64,000 nt of DNA from Rhizobacter sp. OV335 (GTDB lineage: Bacteria > Pseudomonadota > Gammaproteobacteria > Burkholderiales > Burkholderiaceae_C). Below, piece by piece: positions 36,621 to 45,827 of this stretch. The position numbers and the translations under genes are program-made. Each line of letters opens with the position of its first letter. The first letter of the stretch is position 1. The notes under the pieces were generated by a model. It was not told the DNA's origin. It did not search any database and saw nothing but the letters and a program-made list of their open reading frames with translations. The DNA lies in NCBI RefSeq assembly GCF_900142965.1, contig NZ_FRCQ01000005.1:1-64000 (forward strand), written 5' to 3'.

Positions 36621-38080
36621 GCCGCAACCGCCTTGCGCTCGACCATCCGCGGCAGCCGCACCACCGCGCGCAGGCCTTGCGGCTGCACCGGCTGCAGCTC
36701 GACGGTGCCGGTGTGCCGCTCGACGATCTCCTTGACGATCGCGAGGCCGAGCCCGCAGCCGTTGCCCTCGTGCGTCGCGCGGGCGAAGCGCTCGAAGACC
36801 CGCTCGCGGTCGGCCTCGGCGATGCCCGGGCCGTTGTCCTCGACCTCCAGCACCGCCTGGCTGTCCTGCGCCGACAGCCGCACCGTGACGACGCTGCCGT
36901 CGCCGGCGTAGCGGATCGCGTTGTCGACCAGGTTGAGCAGCGATTCGCGCAGCAGCAGCGCATTGCCGTGGATCTCGATCGGCTTCTCGTCGCCCTCATC
37001 GAGCCCGAGGTCGACACCCGCATGCCGGGCGCGCGGCACCAGCTCGGCCGTCACCTCGCTCGCCAGCCGCCGCAGGTCGACGCGCGTGCGGCCCTGCGCC
37101 GCCACCGATTCCGGTTCGGCGCGCGCCAGCGTCAGCAGCTGGTTGATCAGGTGCGCGCTGCGCGTCGCGCTCTCGTGCACGCGGCGCAGCCGCGCCTGCA
37201 GCGCCGGGTTGTCGGTCTCGGTCAGCGCGAGCTCGGTCTGGCTCTTCAGGCCCGCCAGCGGCGTGCGCAGCTGGTGCGCCGCATCGCTGATGAAGCGCTT
37301 CTGCACCGACACGTTCTCGTGCACCTGGGCCAGCAGGCTGTTCAGCGCCTTCACCAGCGCGCGCACTTCCTCGGGTGCGGCCTCGAGCTTGATCGGCGCC
37401 AGGTCGTTCGGCGCGCGGTCCTCGACCTCGGCGCGCAGCCGCGCCAGCGGCGCGAGGCCGGTGCGGATGCCGCCCCAGACGATCACCGACATCAGCGCCA
37501 CCAGACCGGACAACGGCAGCGCGGTGTCGACCAGGATCTGGCGCGCGAGCTCCTCGCCGCTGGCGCGGCTGCGCGCCACCTGCACCAGCATGCGCTGCGG
37601 CGCGTTCTCGTCGCCGAACGACAGGTACATCGCCGCGACGCGGATGCCCAGCTGGTTGGACTTTTCCTTCATGCTGCCGTTGTAGAAATAGGTCTCGCCG
37701 AGGCGCGCATCGGTGACCGGTGGCGGCGGCAGCTTGTTGTTGCCGAGGATGAATTCGCCGGGCGGCGTGCTGACCATGTAGTACACGCGGTCGTCGGGGT
37801 CGGCCTCGATGATGTCCTGCGCGGCGCGCGGGAAATCGATGAACAGCCCGTTGCCGATCGGCTTGACCTGGCGGGCGAGCGCGCGCGTGGCGGTCTTCAG
37901 CGCGGCGTCGATCGCGCGATTGGCATAGCGGTCGGCGACGTTGTAGGTGACGTAGGCGGCGGCCAGCCACAGCACCAGCTGCGGCAGCAGCAGCCACAGC
38001 AGCAGGTGGCGGTGCAGCGAGCGCGTGCCGGGCGTCACGCCGGGCACGCGGCGCAGGGCCAGCTTGAACGGCGAGAGCAT
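36617..38080 (-). CDS. Sensor histidine kinase, TctE-like
   Basis: 487 residues. It has an N-terminal transmembrane helix (LLLWLLLPQLVLWLAAAYVT), a periplasmic sensor of ~120 residues (2CSK_N-like) and a second membrane helix (LPLSGLVALMSVIVWGGIRT). HAMP, an H-box (FISDAAHQLRTPLAGLKSQT with the phospho-His), N-box (LLNLVDNAIRYAG) and G-boxes (VEDNGPGI, GNGCGLGLAIVKEI) follow. TctE kinases often sense carboxylates, yet no tricarboxylate transporter genes are here. The response regulator is 5 bases upstream, and the XRE start overlaps the stop. Confidence 0.94.
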   Translation of the reverse strand: MLSPFKLALRRVPGVTPGTRSLHRHLLLWLLLPQLVLWLAAAYVTYNVADRYANRAIDAALKTATRALARQVKPIGNGLFIDFPRAAQDIIEADPDDRVYYMVSTPPGEFILGNNKLPPPPVTDARLGETYFYNGSMKEKSNQLGIRVAAMYLSFGDENAPQRMLVQVARSRASGEELARQILVDTALPLSGLVALMSVIVWGGIRTGLAPLARLRAEVEDRAPNDLAPIKLEAAPEEVRALVKALNSLLAQVHENVSVQKRFISDAAHQLRTPLAGLKSQTELALTETDNPALQARLRRVHESATRSAHLINQLLTLARAEPESVAAQGRTRVDLRRLASEVTAELVPRARHAGVDLGLDEGDEKPIEIHGNALLLRESLLNLVDNAIRYAGDGSVVTVRLSAQDSQAVLEVEDNGPGIAEADRERVFERFARATHEGNGCGLGLAIVKEIVERHTGTVELQPVQPQGLRAVVRLPRMVERKAVAA

Positions 38081-38085
38081 CCGGG

Positions 38086-38763
38086 TCAGCTGCTAGCTTC
38101 GGCTTCCAGCAGGTAGCCGAGGCCGCGCACCGTGCGGATCGCCAGGCCCGAGCCATCGAGCTTGCGCCGCAGGCGGTGGATGTAGACCTCGATCGAGCCG
38201 GCGTTCGCATCGCCGCGCTCCACCGCCCAGGCCTCGGCAATCTGCTCCTTGGTCACCACCTTGTCACGCTGCGTGAGCAGCAGGTCCATCAGCATCCATT
38301 CGCGCGGTGACAGCTCCATCGCCTCGTTGTCGATCGCGGCGCGGCGGGTGTCGCGGTCGAAGCTCAGCCGCCCCATCTCCTGCGCCGACGCGGCGGCCAC
38401 GTTGCGGCTGCGGCGCAGCAGCGCGCGGATGCGGGCCTCCAGCTCGGGGAAGTCGAAGGGCTTGGTCAGGTAGTCGTCGGCGCCGGCGTTCAGCCCGGCG
38501 ACGCGGTGGTCGAGCCCGTCGAGTGCGGTCAGCACCAGCATCGGCAGCGTCGGCCGGGCGGCGCGCACGCGCTTCAGCACGGTCAGGCCGTCGACCAGCG
38601 GCAGCCCCAGGTCGAGCACGCCGAGGTCGAACTGCTGGCGCAGCAGCAGGTACTCGGCGACGGCGCCGTTCGGGGCCACGTCGACCTCGAAGCCGGCCAG
38701 CGCCAGGTTGGCGCTGAGGGCATCGGCAAGGATGGCGTCGTCTTCGGCGAGCAGCAACTTCAT
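38086..38763 (-). CDS. OmpR-family response regulator, TctD-like
   Basis: 225 residues. The receiver domain has acidic residues in LLAEDDAILADALS, phospho-Asp in LGVLDLGLPLVDG, Thr in LVLTALDG and Lys in YLTKPFDFPELEARI. The C-terminal winged helix has LSPREWMLMDLLL and GSIEVYIHRLRRKLDGSG. It pairs with the kinase 5 bases downstream. It is the first gene of a minus-strand run: regulator, kinase, XRE protein, molybdoenzyme. Confidence 0.94.
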   Translation of the reverse strand: MKLLLAEDDAILADALSANLALAGFEVDVAPNGAVAEYLLLRQQFDLGVLDLGLPLVDGLTVLKRVRAARPTLPMLVLTALDGLDHRVAGLNAGADDYLTKPFDFPELEARIRALLRRSRNVAAASAQEMGRLSFDRDTRRAAIDNEAMELSPREWMLMDLLLTQRDKVVTKEQIAEAWAVERGDANAGSIEVYIHRLRRKLDGSGLAIRTVRGLGYLLEAEASS

Positions 38764-38867
38764 GGGCGGAGCTTACAGACTTCAGTGGCGAATCCGCATC
38801 GCCGGATACCCGAACCGCCCCGGGTGCTGGCACACTGGACCGATCCTCGACTGCCCCGGTGGCCCGC

Positions 38868-39338
38868 ATGCACGACCACGCTGCACTGATCCAACGCTTC
38901 TACGAAGGCTTCTGCCGCCGCGACTGGTCCGCGATGGGGGCCTGCTACCACCGCGAGGTCCACTTCACCGACCCGGTGTTCGACCTGCACGGCGCCGATG
39001 CCGGGATGATGTGGCGCATGTTGTGCACCAACGGGCGCGACCTGCGGCTCGAATACACCGGCATCCAGGCCGATGACCGCCAGGGTTCGGCGCACTGGGA
39101 GGCGAACTACACGTTCTCGGCGACCGGGCGCAAGGTGCTGAACATCATCGACGCGAGCTTCGAATTCCGCGACGGGCTGATCGTGCGGCATGTCGACCGC
39201 TTCGATTTCTGGGCCTGGTCGCGGCAGGCGCTCGGGGCCCCGGGCTGGGCGCTCGGCTGGTCGAGCTTGCTGCAGAACAAGATCAAGGCCAAGGCGGCCG
39301 GCAGCCTGGCGCAGTTCAAGGCGAAGAACCCAGCCTAG
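38868..39338 (+). CDS. SnoaL/NTF2-like fold protein
   Basis: 156 residues from ATG 38868 (an in-frame GTG lies at 38859). The SnoaL-like pattern is LIQRFYEGFCRRDWSAMGAC, VHFTDPVFDLHG, and VLNIIDASFEFRDGLIVRHV. Members include small isomerases, hydrolases and binding proteins with a cone-shaped pocket, and the substrate is not readable. It is divergent from the response regulator across 104 bases. Its stop codon overlaps the stop of the convergent ketoreductase gene. Confidence 0.82.
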   Translation: MHDHAALIQRFYEGFCRRDWSAMGACYHREVHFTDPVFDLHGADAGMMWRMLCTNGRDLRLEYTGIQADDRQGSAHWEANYTFSATGRKVLNIIDASFEFRDGLIVRHVDRFDFWAWSRQALGAPGWALGWSSLLQNKIKAKAAGSLAQFKAKNPA

Positions 39339-40072
39339 GCCATCCCGCCGTTGATCGAGATCACCTGGCCGGTGATGTAGCCGGCCTCGTCGCCCGCAAG
39401 AAACCCCACCAGCGCCGCCACCTCGTCCGCCGTGCCGGCGCGCTTGGCCGGCACCAGCTGCGCGATCGCCTTGTCGTCGAAGGCCTGCGCCGTCATGCGC
39501 GACGCGATGATGCCCGGCGCGACCGCGTTCACCGTGATGCCGCGGCCCGCGAGCTCCAGCGACAAGGCCTTGGTCGCGCTGTTCAACGCGCCCTTGGCGG
39601 CCGCGTAGTTCGTCTGCCCGCGGTTGCCCATCACGCCGGCCACCGACGAGATGTTGATCACCCGGCCCCAGCGCGTGCGGATCATCGGCATCACCAGCGG
39701 CTGCGTCACGTTGAAGAAGCCGTGCAGCGACACGTCGATCACGCGGTGCCATTGCTCCTCGCGCATCGCGGGGAACACCGCGTCGTCGTGCAGCCCGGCG
39801 TTGTTGACGACCACCTGGATCGCGCCGGCCTCGGCCAGCGGCAGCAGCGCCGCCTCGCAGGCCGCGCGGTCGGTCACGTCGAAGCACACCGCCTCGGCCG
39901 AGCCGCCCGCGGCCTTCAGCTGCAGCGCCAGCAGCTCGACCGCCTCGGGCCGCGAGTTGGCGTGCAGGATCACATGGAAGCCGTCGCGCGCCAGCCGGCG
40001 GGCGATCGCGCTGCCGAGTTCGCCGCTCGCGCCGGTGACCAGCGCGCGGCGCGGGGGAGGGGTGTCGCTCAT
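39335..40072 (-). CDS. 3-ketoacyl-ACP reductase (FabG-like) of the aryl-polyene-type cluster
   Basis: 245 residues. SDR motifs: VTGASGELGS, NNAGLHDD, INISSVAGV and YAAAKGA, with a FabG-like C-terminus (VISINGGMA). It should reduce the beta-keto group during polyene chain extension. It is the last gene of a twelve-gene minus-strand operon and overlaps the upstream dehydratase by ATGA. It corresponds to the ketoreductase of known aryl-polyene clusters. Housekeeping FabG cannot be excluded by sequence alone, but position is decisive. Confidence 0.92.
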   Translation of the reverse strand: MSDTPPPRRALVTGASGELGSAIARRLARDGFHVILHANSRPEAVELLALQLKAAGGSAEAVCFDVTDRAACEAALLPLAEAGAIQVVVNNAGLHDDAVFPAMREEQWHRVIDVSLHGFFNVTQPLVMPMIRTRWGRVINISSVAGVMGNRGQTNYAAAKGALNSATKALSLELAGRGITVNAVAPGIIASRMTAQAFDDKAIAQLVPAKRAGTADEVAALVGFLAGDEAGYITGQVISINGGMA

Positions 40073-40527
40073 CGGGACTCTCCAGGATTGAGCACGACCG
40101 CGGCGCGGCCGTCGGCCACCGGCGCACCGGCATGCTGCACGCGGAACGTGTAGAGCAGCTGGTGCGCATCGCCCGCCACGCGCTCGGCGACCACTTCCAG
40201 GTCGCCCGCAAGCTCGTGCAGGTGCAGCCGGTGGCAGTGCACGCCGCGTGCGCTCGCGAGGAAGCCGGGTGAGGCCGGCGCACCGGTCGACTGCGCGAGC
40301 AGCGCGCCATGCAGCGCCATCGCCTGCGCGGCGTACTCGATGGCCGCGGTCGCGAGCAGGCCCGACGCGGTGCGCAGCGGGTGGTCGGCGGCACGGTGGC
40401 CGGTCGCGCGGCAGCGGATGGCCTGCGCGTCCCAGGCCAGCAGGCCGTCGAGCAGGCACATCGACCCGGCATGCGGGATCAGCGCCGCGATGCCGGCGTG
40501 ATCGAGCTGCACCGGTTCGCTGCTCAT
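40069..40527 (-). CDS. Hotdog-fold 3-hydroxyacyl-ACP dehydratase-like protein
   Basis: 152 residues, FabA/FabZ-like hotdog fold (IAALIPHAGSMCLLDGLLAW with the catalytic-type His; LLATAAIEYAAQAMALHGAL with Glu on the central helix). The GFLASARGVHCHR segment is typical of the ApeP/xanthomonadin dehydratase group. It probably dehydrates the growing polyene. Overlaps both neighbours by 4 bases. Confidence 0.88.
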   Translation of the reverse strand: MSSEPVQLDHAGIAALIPHAGSMCLLDGLLAWDAQAIRCRATGHRAADHPLRTASGLLATAAIEYAAQAMALHGALLAQSTGAPASPGFLASARGVHCHRLHLHELAGDLEVVAERVAGDAHQLLYTFRVQHAGAPVADGRAAVVLNPGESR

Positions 40528-41315
40528 GGTCGATGGATGTCGACGCGCAACGACAGCCCGGGCTGGCAGTCGAGCACCACGCGGCCTTCATCGCCGCGAG
40601 CGATCAGCTCGAGCAGCGGCAGCGCGCGCGCTGCGGGGATCTGCTGCCGCAGCGCCTCGAGCCCGGCGTCGCGGCATGGCGTCGACGGCTGCGGCGCCTG
40701 CGCCGCAAGTGTCAGCCGCGCGAGCGCGCGATCGCCAGCCGGCTGCAGCACCAGCGCGATGCCCAGGCTGTCGGGCAGCGGCCGCGTCGCGTTCAGCGGC
40801 TCGGGGTAGGGCGTGTCGCTCGCGACCAGCAGCACCGGCTGCGGCTGTGAATGCAATTGCCCCGCGGCCTCGATCAGCCCGGCCGCGAAGCTGGTGTCGA
40901 AGCCGCACAGGCTGGTCGACGCGGCGCGGCCGGTGACCGCGATGTGCCAGTAGCCCGCCGCGGCGTTGTGCACGGAGTTCGTGAAGCGCGTCGGCGACAC
41001 CAGCCGGTCGCTGCCGGCCAGCGCCTCGCACAGCGCATGGCAGTTCGCGCCATCGCCGCTCGACGATGCGAACACCGTGGCCGCCAGCGCCGGGTCGATG
41101 CCGCTGTGCAGGCAGGCCTCGTCGGCGACGGCCAGCGCGATCTTGATCGCGGCCCCGGCGCGGCGCCGTTCGGCCGCCGGCAAGCGCGCCGGGGGCGGCA
41201 CCGCGGTGGGCGCGCGCGCATAGGCGAGCTGCCCACCGAGCACCTGCGCGCCCTGCGCCCAGTCGGCGAGACCGGGGCCGCACAAGCCGATGCCTTGCAC
41301 GAAGAGCGTGGCCAT
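40524..41315 (-). CDS. Half-length ketosynthase-like protein (Ketoacyl-synt_2 type)
   Basis: 263 residues, matching only the N-terminal half of a ketosynthase. It has VFASSSGDGANCHALCEAL, RFTNSVHNAAAGYWHIAVTG and SLCGFDTSFAAGLIEA. The TACSSS nucleophile element of true condensing enzymes is not present. Such proteins accompany the ketosynthase in aryl-polyene and related clusters, probably as a chain-length or partner subunit. The start overlaps the ketosynthase stop as TGATG, suggesting equal translation and a complex. Confidence 0.85.
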   Translation of the reverse strand: MATLFVQGIGLCGPGLADWAQGAQVLGGQLAYARAPTAVPPPARLPAAERRRAGAAIKIALAVADEACLHSGIDPALAATVFASSSGDGANCHALCEALAGSDRLVSPTRFTNSVHNAAAGYWHIAVTGRAASTSLCGFDTSFAAGLIEAAGQLHSQPQPVLLVASDTPYPEPLNATRPLPDSLGIALVLQPAGDRALARLTLAAQAPQPSTPCRDAGLEALRQQIPAARALPLLELIARGDEGRVVLDCQPGLSLRVDIHRP

Positions 41316-42502
41316 CAGGCAGCTCCGAACACGAGGCTGGCGTTCGAGCCGCCGAAGCCGAACGAATTGCTCAGCACATGCCGCAGCGGCGCGGCGCGGC
41401 TGAGGTCGACGTAGTTCGCGTGCAGCTCTGCATCCGGCTGCAGGCGGTTCAGCCCGCCGGGCAGCAGGCCGTGCTGCAGCGCCAGCAGGCTCAGCACTGC
41501 CTCGACGCCGCCGGCCGCGCCCAGCGTGTGGCCGGTCGCGCCCTTGGTCGAGCTGCAGGGCGTCGCCGGGCCGAACACGGTCTGCACCGCGCGGTCTTCG
41601 GCCGCGTCGTTGTTGTGCGTCGCGGTGCCGTGCAGGTTGATGTAGTCGATGTCGCCCGGTTGCAGCCCGGCACCGGCCAGCGCCTGCTGCATCGCGTCGA
41701 CCGCGCCGCCGCCGTCGGGCAGCGGCGAGCTCATGTGGAAACCATCGCTGCTCTCGCCGGTGCCGAGCAGCCAGCCCTGCGGTTCGGGGATGCCCGGGGC
41801 CTTGCGCTCCAGCAGCGCGAACGCCGCGGCCTCGCCGAGCGACAGCCCGTTGCGCCCGGCATCCCACGGCCGGCAGATCTGCGGCGACAGCAGCTCCAGC
41901 GAGTTGAAGCCGTACAGCGTCGTCAGGCACAGGCTGTCGACGCCGCCGACCACGGCCGCGTCGATCCAGCCGAGTTCCATCAGCCGCACGGCCGCCGCGA
42001 ACACCTTGGCGCTCGACGAGCAGGCGGTCGAGACCACCCACTGCGGGCCGTCGAGCTGCAGCGCGAGCGCGACGAAGCGCGCCAGCGAGCCGGTGTTGTG
42101 CGTCTCGGCGTAGTGGAAGTCGGGCGGCAGCGCGCCGTCGGGGCCGCGCCGGCGGTAGGCGTGCTCGGTCTGCAGGATGCCGGAGGTGCTGCTGCCCAGC
42201 AGCACCGCGACGCGCTGCGCGCCATAGCGCTCGCGTGCCGCACGCACCGCCGCGCGAAAGCCGTTCTGCTGCAGCCCGAGCCAGGCCAGGTGGTGGTTGC
42301 GGCAGTCGTGGGTTTCCAGCTCGGCCGGCAGTGCGATCGCATCGACGCCGGCGACCTCGCCGACGTGGCAGGTCAGCGCCACGTCCTCGAAGCGGCACGG
42401 CGCGAGCCCGCTGCGGCCGTCGCGCAGCGCCTGCAGGTGGGTCTCGTTGCCGGCCCCGAGCGCGCTCGTGACCGTCATCCGGGTGATCGCGACGGGCTTC
42501 AT
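41315..42502 (-). CDS. Beta-ketoacyl-ACP synthase II-like condensing enzyme
   Basis: 395 residues, a full FabF-like fold. The triad is visible: Cys161 (VVSTACSSSAKV), His291 (NLHGTATHNND) and His325 (STKGATGHTLGAAGG). It also has GEAAAFALLE and SNSFGFGGSNASLVF. It extends the polyene chain with malonyl-ACP. It is flanked by the deacetylase (ATGA overlap) and the half-ketosynthase (TGATG overlap). Confidence 0.94.
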   Translation of the reverse strand: MKPVAITRMTVTSALGAGNETHLQALRDGRSGLAPCRFEDVALTCHVGEVAGVDAIALPAELETHDCRNHHLAWLGLQQNGFRAAVRAARERYGAQRVAVLLGSSTSGILQTEHAYRRRGPDGALPPDFHYAETHNTGSLARFVALALQLDGPQWVVSTACSSSAKVFAAAVRLMELGWIDAAVVGGVDSLCLTTLYGFNSLELLSPQICRPWDAGRNGLSLGEAAAFALLERKAPGIPEPQGWLLGTGESSDGFHMSSPLPDGGGAVDAMQQALAGAGLQPGDIDYINLHGTATHNNDAAEDRAVQTVFGPATPCSSTKGATGHTLGAAGGVEAVLSLLALQHGLLPGGLNRLQPDAELHANYVDLSRAAPLRHVLSNSFGFGGSNASLVFGAA

Positions 42503-43389
42503 GGGGTCACCGACGCGTTGATCGTCGCCACGGCCGTTTGCGCAGGCCAGGCATCGGTGAGCCGCACGAAGCGAAGCCCGGCTTGCTGCGCCTGCGCGAT
42601 CAGCAGTGGCAGCACGTCCAGCACCACCGGCCGGCCCTCGGGCGTGCTCGCGCAATGGCCGTCGTGCAGCAGCAGGATGTCGCCGCCGCGCAGGCCGCGC
42701 GTCAGGCGCGCGAGCACGCGCTGCGTGTCGCCGTCGCGGGTGTCGAAGCCGCGGCGCGTCCAGCTCGCGAGCCGCAAGCCCATGCGGTGCAGCAGCGGGT
42801 CGAGGAACACGTTGCGCAGGCCGGCCGGCGCACGGAACAGCGTCGGGCGCTCACTGGTCGCACCATGCAGGAAGGCCTGTGCCTGCTGCAGCTCGCGTGC
42901 AATGCGGCGCGGGCCGAACACCGAGAACGCATGCGGGTGCCGCCAGCTGTGGTTCTGCACGCTGTGGCCGCGTCGCACGATCTCGCGCAGCAGGGCAGGG
43001 TGGGCGGCGGCGCGCTCGGCGATCACGAAGAAGGTGGCCTTCACGCCGGCCGCGTCGAGTTGGTCCAGCACCTGCGGCGTCAGCACCGGGTCCGGGCCGT
43101 CGTCGAGCGTCAGCGCGATCTCGCCGCGCGCCGCGGCCTCTGCGGGCAACCGCGTGATGTTGTCGCCCAGCCAGGTCGAGCGCGGCCACAGCCCGAGCAG
43201 CGTGATCGCGAGGTGGTTCAGCACGACCGCGCCCAGCGCCCACGGCCAGTCGCTGGGCGAGCGCAGCACCGCGAGCAGTGCCAGCAGGTGCAGGCCGGCG
43301 CTGAGCAGCAGGAAGACGGGAACGGGCCAGGTCGTCACGCGAAGCGCGGGCGAGGGTGGAAGCGAAGGTGAAGGCTGCAGGGGGGTCAT
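42499..43389 (-). CDS. NodB-domain polysaccharide deacetylase family protein with two membrane segments
   Basis: 296 residues. Two N-terminal hydrophobic helices (VPVFLLLSAGLHLLALLAVL, WALGAVVLNHLAITLLGLW) precede a NodB domain with the Asp-Asp pair (LTLDDGPDP, Asp96-97), the His pair (NHSWRH, His147/His151) and the LLLHDGH motif. NodB enzymes de-N-acetylate sugars using a metal. In a lipid-pigment cluster it may trim a sugar or acyl group on the polyene head. It overlaps the ketosynthase start and is 56 bases after the exporter gene. Its place in the operon is unusual compared with the aryl-polyene clusters I know. Confidence 0.88.
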   Translation of the reverse strand: MTPLQPSPSLPPSPALRVTTWPVPVFLLLSAGLHLLALLAVLRSPSDWPWALGAVVLNHLAITLLGLWPRSTWLGDNITRLPAEAAARGEIALTLDDGPDPVLTPQVLDQLDAAGVKATFFVIAERAAAHPALLREIVRRGHSVQNHSWRHPHAFSVFGPRRIARELQQAQAFLHGATSERPTLFRAPAGLRNVFLDPLLHRMGLRLASWTRRGFDTRDGDTQRVLARLTRGLRGGDILLLHDGHCASTPEGRPVVLDVLPLLIAQAQQAGLRFVRLTDAWPAQTAVATINASVTP

Positions 43390-43445
43390 CGAATGCGTCG
43401 AATCGTCGAATCCGGGTGGAAAGCGCTGCCCGCCAGCAGGGGAAA

Positions 43446-45827
43446 TCAGGGCTCGGATTGTCCCACACCGCCCGTGCGGCGCGCCCAGCTGGCCGACAGC
43501 AGCAGGCACAGCAGCGTGCCCGGCGCCACCACCTCGCCGAGCGCCACCAGCAGCGGCACGCTGGAGCTGCACAGCAGCGCGAACGACGCGACGATCGTCA
43601 GGTTGGCCAGCAGCAGCGAGGCGAGCGTTTCGGCGTCCGCCTGCGGCGTGCCTTGTTCCGGCCCTTGCTGCGCCAGCTGGTCGAAGAACAGCGCGTAGTT
43701 CGACCCCACCGCCACCACCAGCAGCAGTCCGACCAGGTGCAGCACGCCGAGTGCGACGCCGGCCAGCGTGAGACCGGCCAGCACCAGCACCACGCTGGCC
43801 ACCAGCGGCAGCGCGACGCGCCACAGCCGGCGCAGCGAGCGCAGCCCGGCGTACAGGATCAGCAGCACGGCCAATGCGCCGAGCGCGCTCTGCCAGAAGG
43901 CCTCGCGCAGGTAGCGCGCATAGAGCGCATCGAGTTCGGGCTGGATCTCGACGACGCGGGTGTCGGGCAGGCCCTGCATCGCATCGCGCAGCCGTGCCGC
44001 GGGCAGCGCCTGCGTGCCGGCGCGCAGGCTCAGCAGCACGGTCCACGGCCGGCCCTGCGTGCCGGGCAGCAGCTGGGCCTGCAGCGCGGTCGCGAGCGGC
44101 GTGCCGTCGTAATCGGCGCGCGTCACCGGCCTGGCCTGGCGTTGCGCCTGCACGTCGGCGATGAAGGGCTCGAGCCGGTCGGCGGGCAGCAGGCCGTCGG
44201 CGGTGGCGGGCTTCAGCCGGGCGCGCAGTGTGTCGGCATCGGGCAGCGCGGCCTGGCGGGCGGCCTGCGTGGCGGCGCTCGGCAGCAGCCGGGTCGGCGA
44301 TTCGTAGCCGGCGAGCAGGCCGGCGGCCACCAGCGGATCGAGCCGCGCGCTGGCCTGCTCGGCGCGCTGCAGCGCGGTCGCTTCGTCCGGCGCCTCGATC
44401 GCGACCAGCGTGCCCAGCTCGGCCGCACCCAGGTCGGCGCGCAGCGAGGCATCGAGCGTCAGCGCCTGTTTCGACACCGGGCTCAGGTGCGTCAGCTGGC
44501 CGCGCCACGCGCTCGGCAGCACCAGCAGCAGCGCGAGCGCGGCCGCGCCGAGGCCGCCCCAGAACCAGCGCAGCCGCGGCAGCGCGCCGGCCATGCGCGC
44601 GGTCGCTTCGCCGAGGCGCATCCGCAGCCCCAGGCCGGGTGCGCCGTCCGGTGCCAGGTCGGTCAGCACGTAGCGGGTCGTCAGCGCCGCCGCCAGCAGC
44701 CCGGCCACCGAGAACACGCCGAGCTGCGCCAGCCCGCCGAAGCCGGAGAACACCAGCGCCGAGAAGCCGGCCAGCGAGGTCAGCAAGCCCCAGCGCACGG
44801 TCGGCCAGTTGTGGCGGCGCCAGTGCAGCGCGCCGGCGCCGGTGCCCGGCGCGGAGCGGGCCTGCACCAGGTAGTAGATCGCGTAGTCGACCGCCTCGCC
44901 GATCAGCGTGGTGCCGAAGCCGAGCGTCATGCCGTGCACCTGGCCGAAGCCCAGGCTCACCGCGACGGTGCCGGCCAGCACGCCGCTTGCGACCGGCAGC
45001 AGCGCGACACCCAGCGCCTTCAGCGAGCCGAACGCGAGCAGCAGCAGCGCAAGCACGATCGCGCCGTCCCACAGCGCGAGCCGCTCGACCTCGGCCTTGA
45101 TCAGCGTGCGCGATTGCACGCCCAGCACGCCGGCGCCGGAAAGGTCGAGCGACAGCCCGCGCGCGGCCCACGGTTCGAAGGCACGGTGCAGCGTGTCGAT
45201 GGCTTGCGCCTGGCCGTCGAGATCGGAACCACCGGCGCGCGTGATCGCCACCAGCAGCGCGCGCGGCTGGCTGCGCGACACCCACACGCCGGCCTCGACG
45301 CGCGGCCCGCCCGACGGCAGCAGCGTTTCGGCGAGCCGCGCCATCTCGCCGGTCGGGTCGCGCCACAGCAGCGGCTTGATCCACGCACCGGCCGGCGTGC
45401 CGAGCATCGAGGTGGTGTCGGCGATGCCGTCGCGCAGGCCATCGACGCTGAAGCGTTGCGCATCGACGGCCGGGCTCAGCAGGTAGCGGCGGGCCATCAG
45501 CAGTTCGCCGACGGCCTTCGGGGCGCCGAGGTTGTCGCCGTTGTTGACGCTGTCGAATTCGCCGCTCGCGCGCAACGCGGTCGCGAGGCCGCGCGACGCT
45601 TCGCCGCGCAACGCGGCATCGCCGCCGCGCACGCCGACCAGCATCACGCGGGCGGTCACGCCATGGCGCAACTGCTCGAGCAGCACGCGCTGTTCGGCAC
45701 TCGGCGACGACGGCAGGAAGGCCGACAGGTCGGCGACGTAGGTGGCGCGCGTGGCGAGCCAGGCGCCGAGCAGCATCGCCGCGAGCCAGACCCAGGCGGC
45801 AGGACGACGCAGCGCCTGGAGGTTCAT
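43446..45827 (-). CDS. MMPL/RND-type lipid exporter
   Basis: 793 residues. The architecture is two repeats of one helix, a large periplasmic loop and five helices. The first half has GTTLIGEAVDYAIYYLVQAR and the second LLLVVAVGSNYALFFDQLAQ, the TM4-like segments with conserved acidic and polar residues of MMPL proteins. These export lipids such as aryl-polyene esters or hopanoids from the inner membrane. It overlaps the LolA-like gene by ATGA, and the two are usually paired in aryl-polyene clusters (ApeM/ApeL-like). Confidence 0.92.
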   Translation of the reverse strand: MNLQALRRPAAWVWLAAMLLGAWLATRATYVADLSAFLPSSPSAEQRVLLEQLRHGVTARVMLVGVRGGDAALRGEASRGLATALRASGEFDSVNNGDNLGAPKAVGELLMARRYLLSPAVDAQRFSVDGLRDGIADTTSMLGTPAGAWIKPLLWRDPTGEMARLAETLLPSGGPRVEAGVWVSRSQPRALLVAITRAGGSDLDGQAQAIDTLHRAFEPWAARGLSLDLSGAGVLGVQSRTLIKAEVERLALWDGAIVLALLLLAFGSLKALGVALLPVASGVLAGTVAVSLGFGQVHGMTLGFGTTLIGEAVDYAIYYLVQARSAPGTGAGALHWRRHNWPTVRWGLLTSLAGFSALVFSGFGGLAQLGVFSVAGLLAAALTTRYVLTDLAPDGAPGLGLRMRLGEATARMAGALPRLRWFWGGLGAAALALLLVLPSAWRGQLTHLSPVSKQALTLDASLRADLGAAELGTLVAIEAPDEATALQRAEQASARLDPLVAAGLLAGYESPTRLLPSAATQAARQAALPDADTLRARLKPATADGLLPADRLEPFIADVQAQRQARPVTRADYDGTPLATALQAQLLPGTQGRPWTVLLSLRAGTQALPAARLRDAMQGLPDTRVVEIQPELDALYARYLREAFWQSALGALAVLLILYAGLRSLRRLWRVALPLVASVVLVLAGLTLAGVALGVLHLVGLLLVVAVGSNYALFFDQLAQQGPEQGTPQADAETLASLLLANLTIVASFALLCSSSVPLLVALGEVVAPGTLLCLLLSASWARRTGGVGQSEP

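Noticed and set aside
36617-38763. Tricarboxylate-uptake (tctCBA) regulatory locus
   Set aside because: The kinase and regulator are TctE/TctD-like, but no transporter genes are adjacent.
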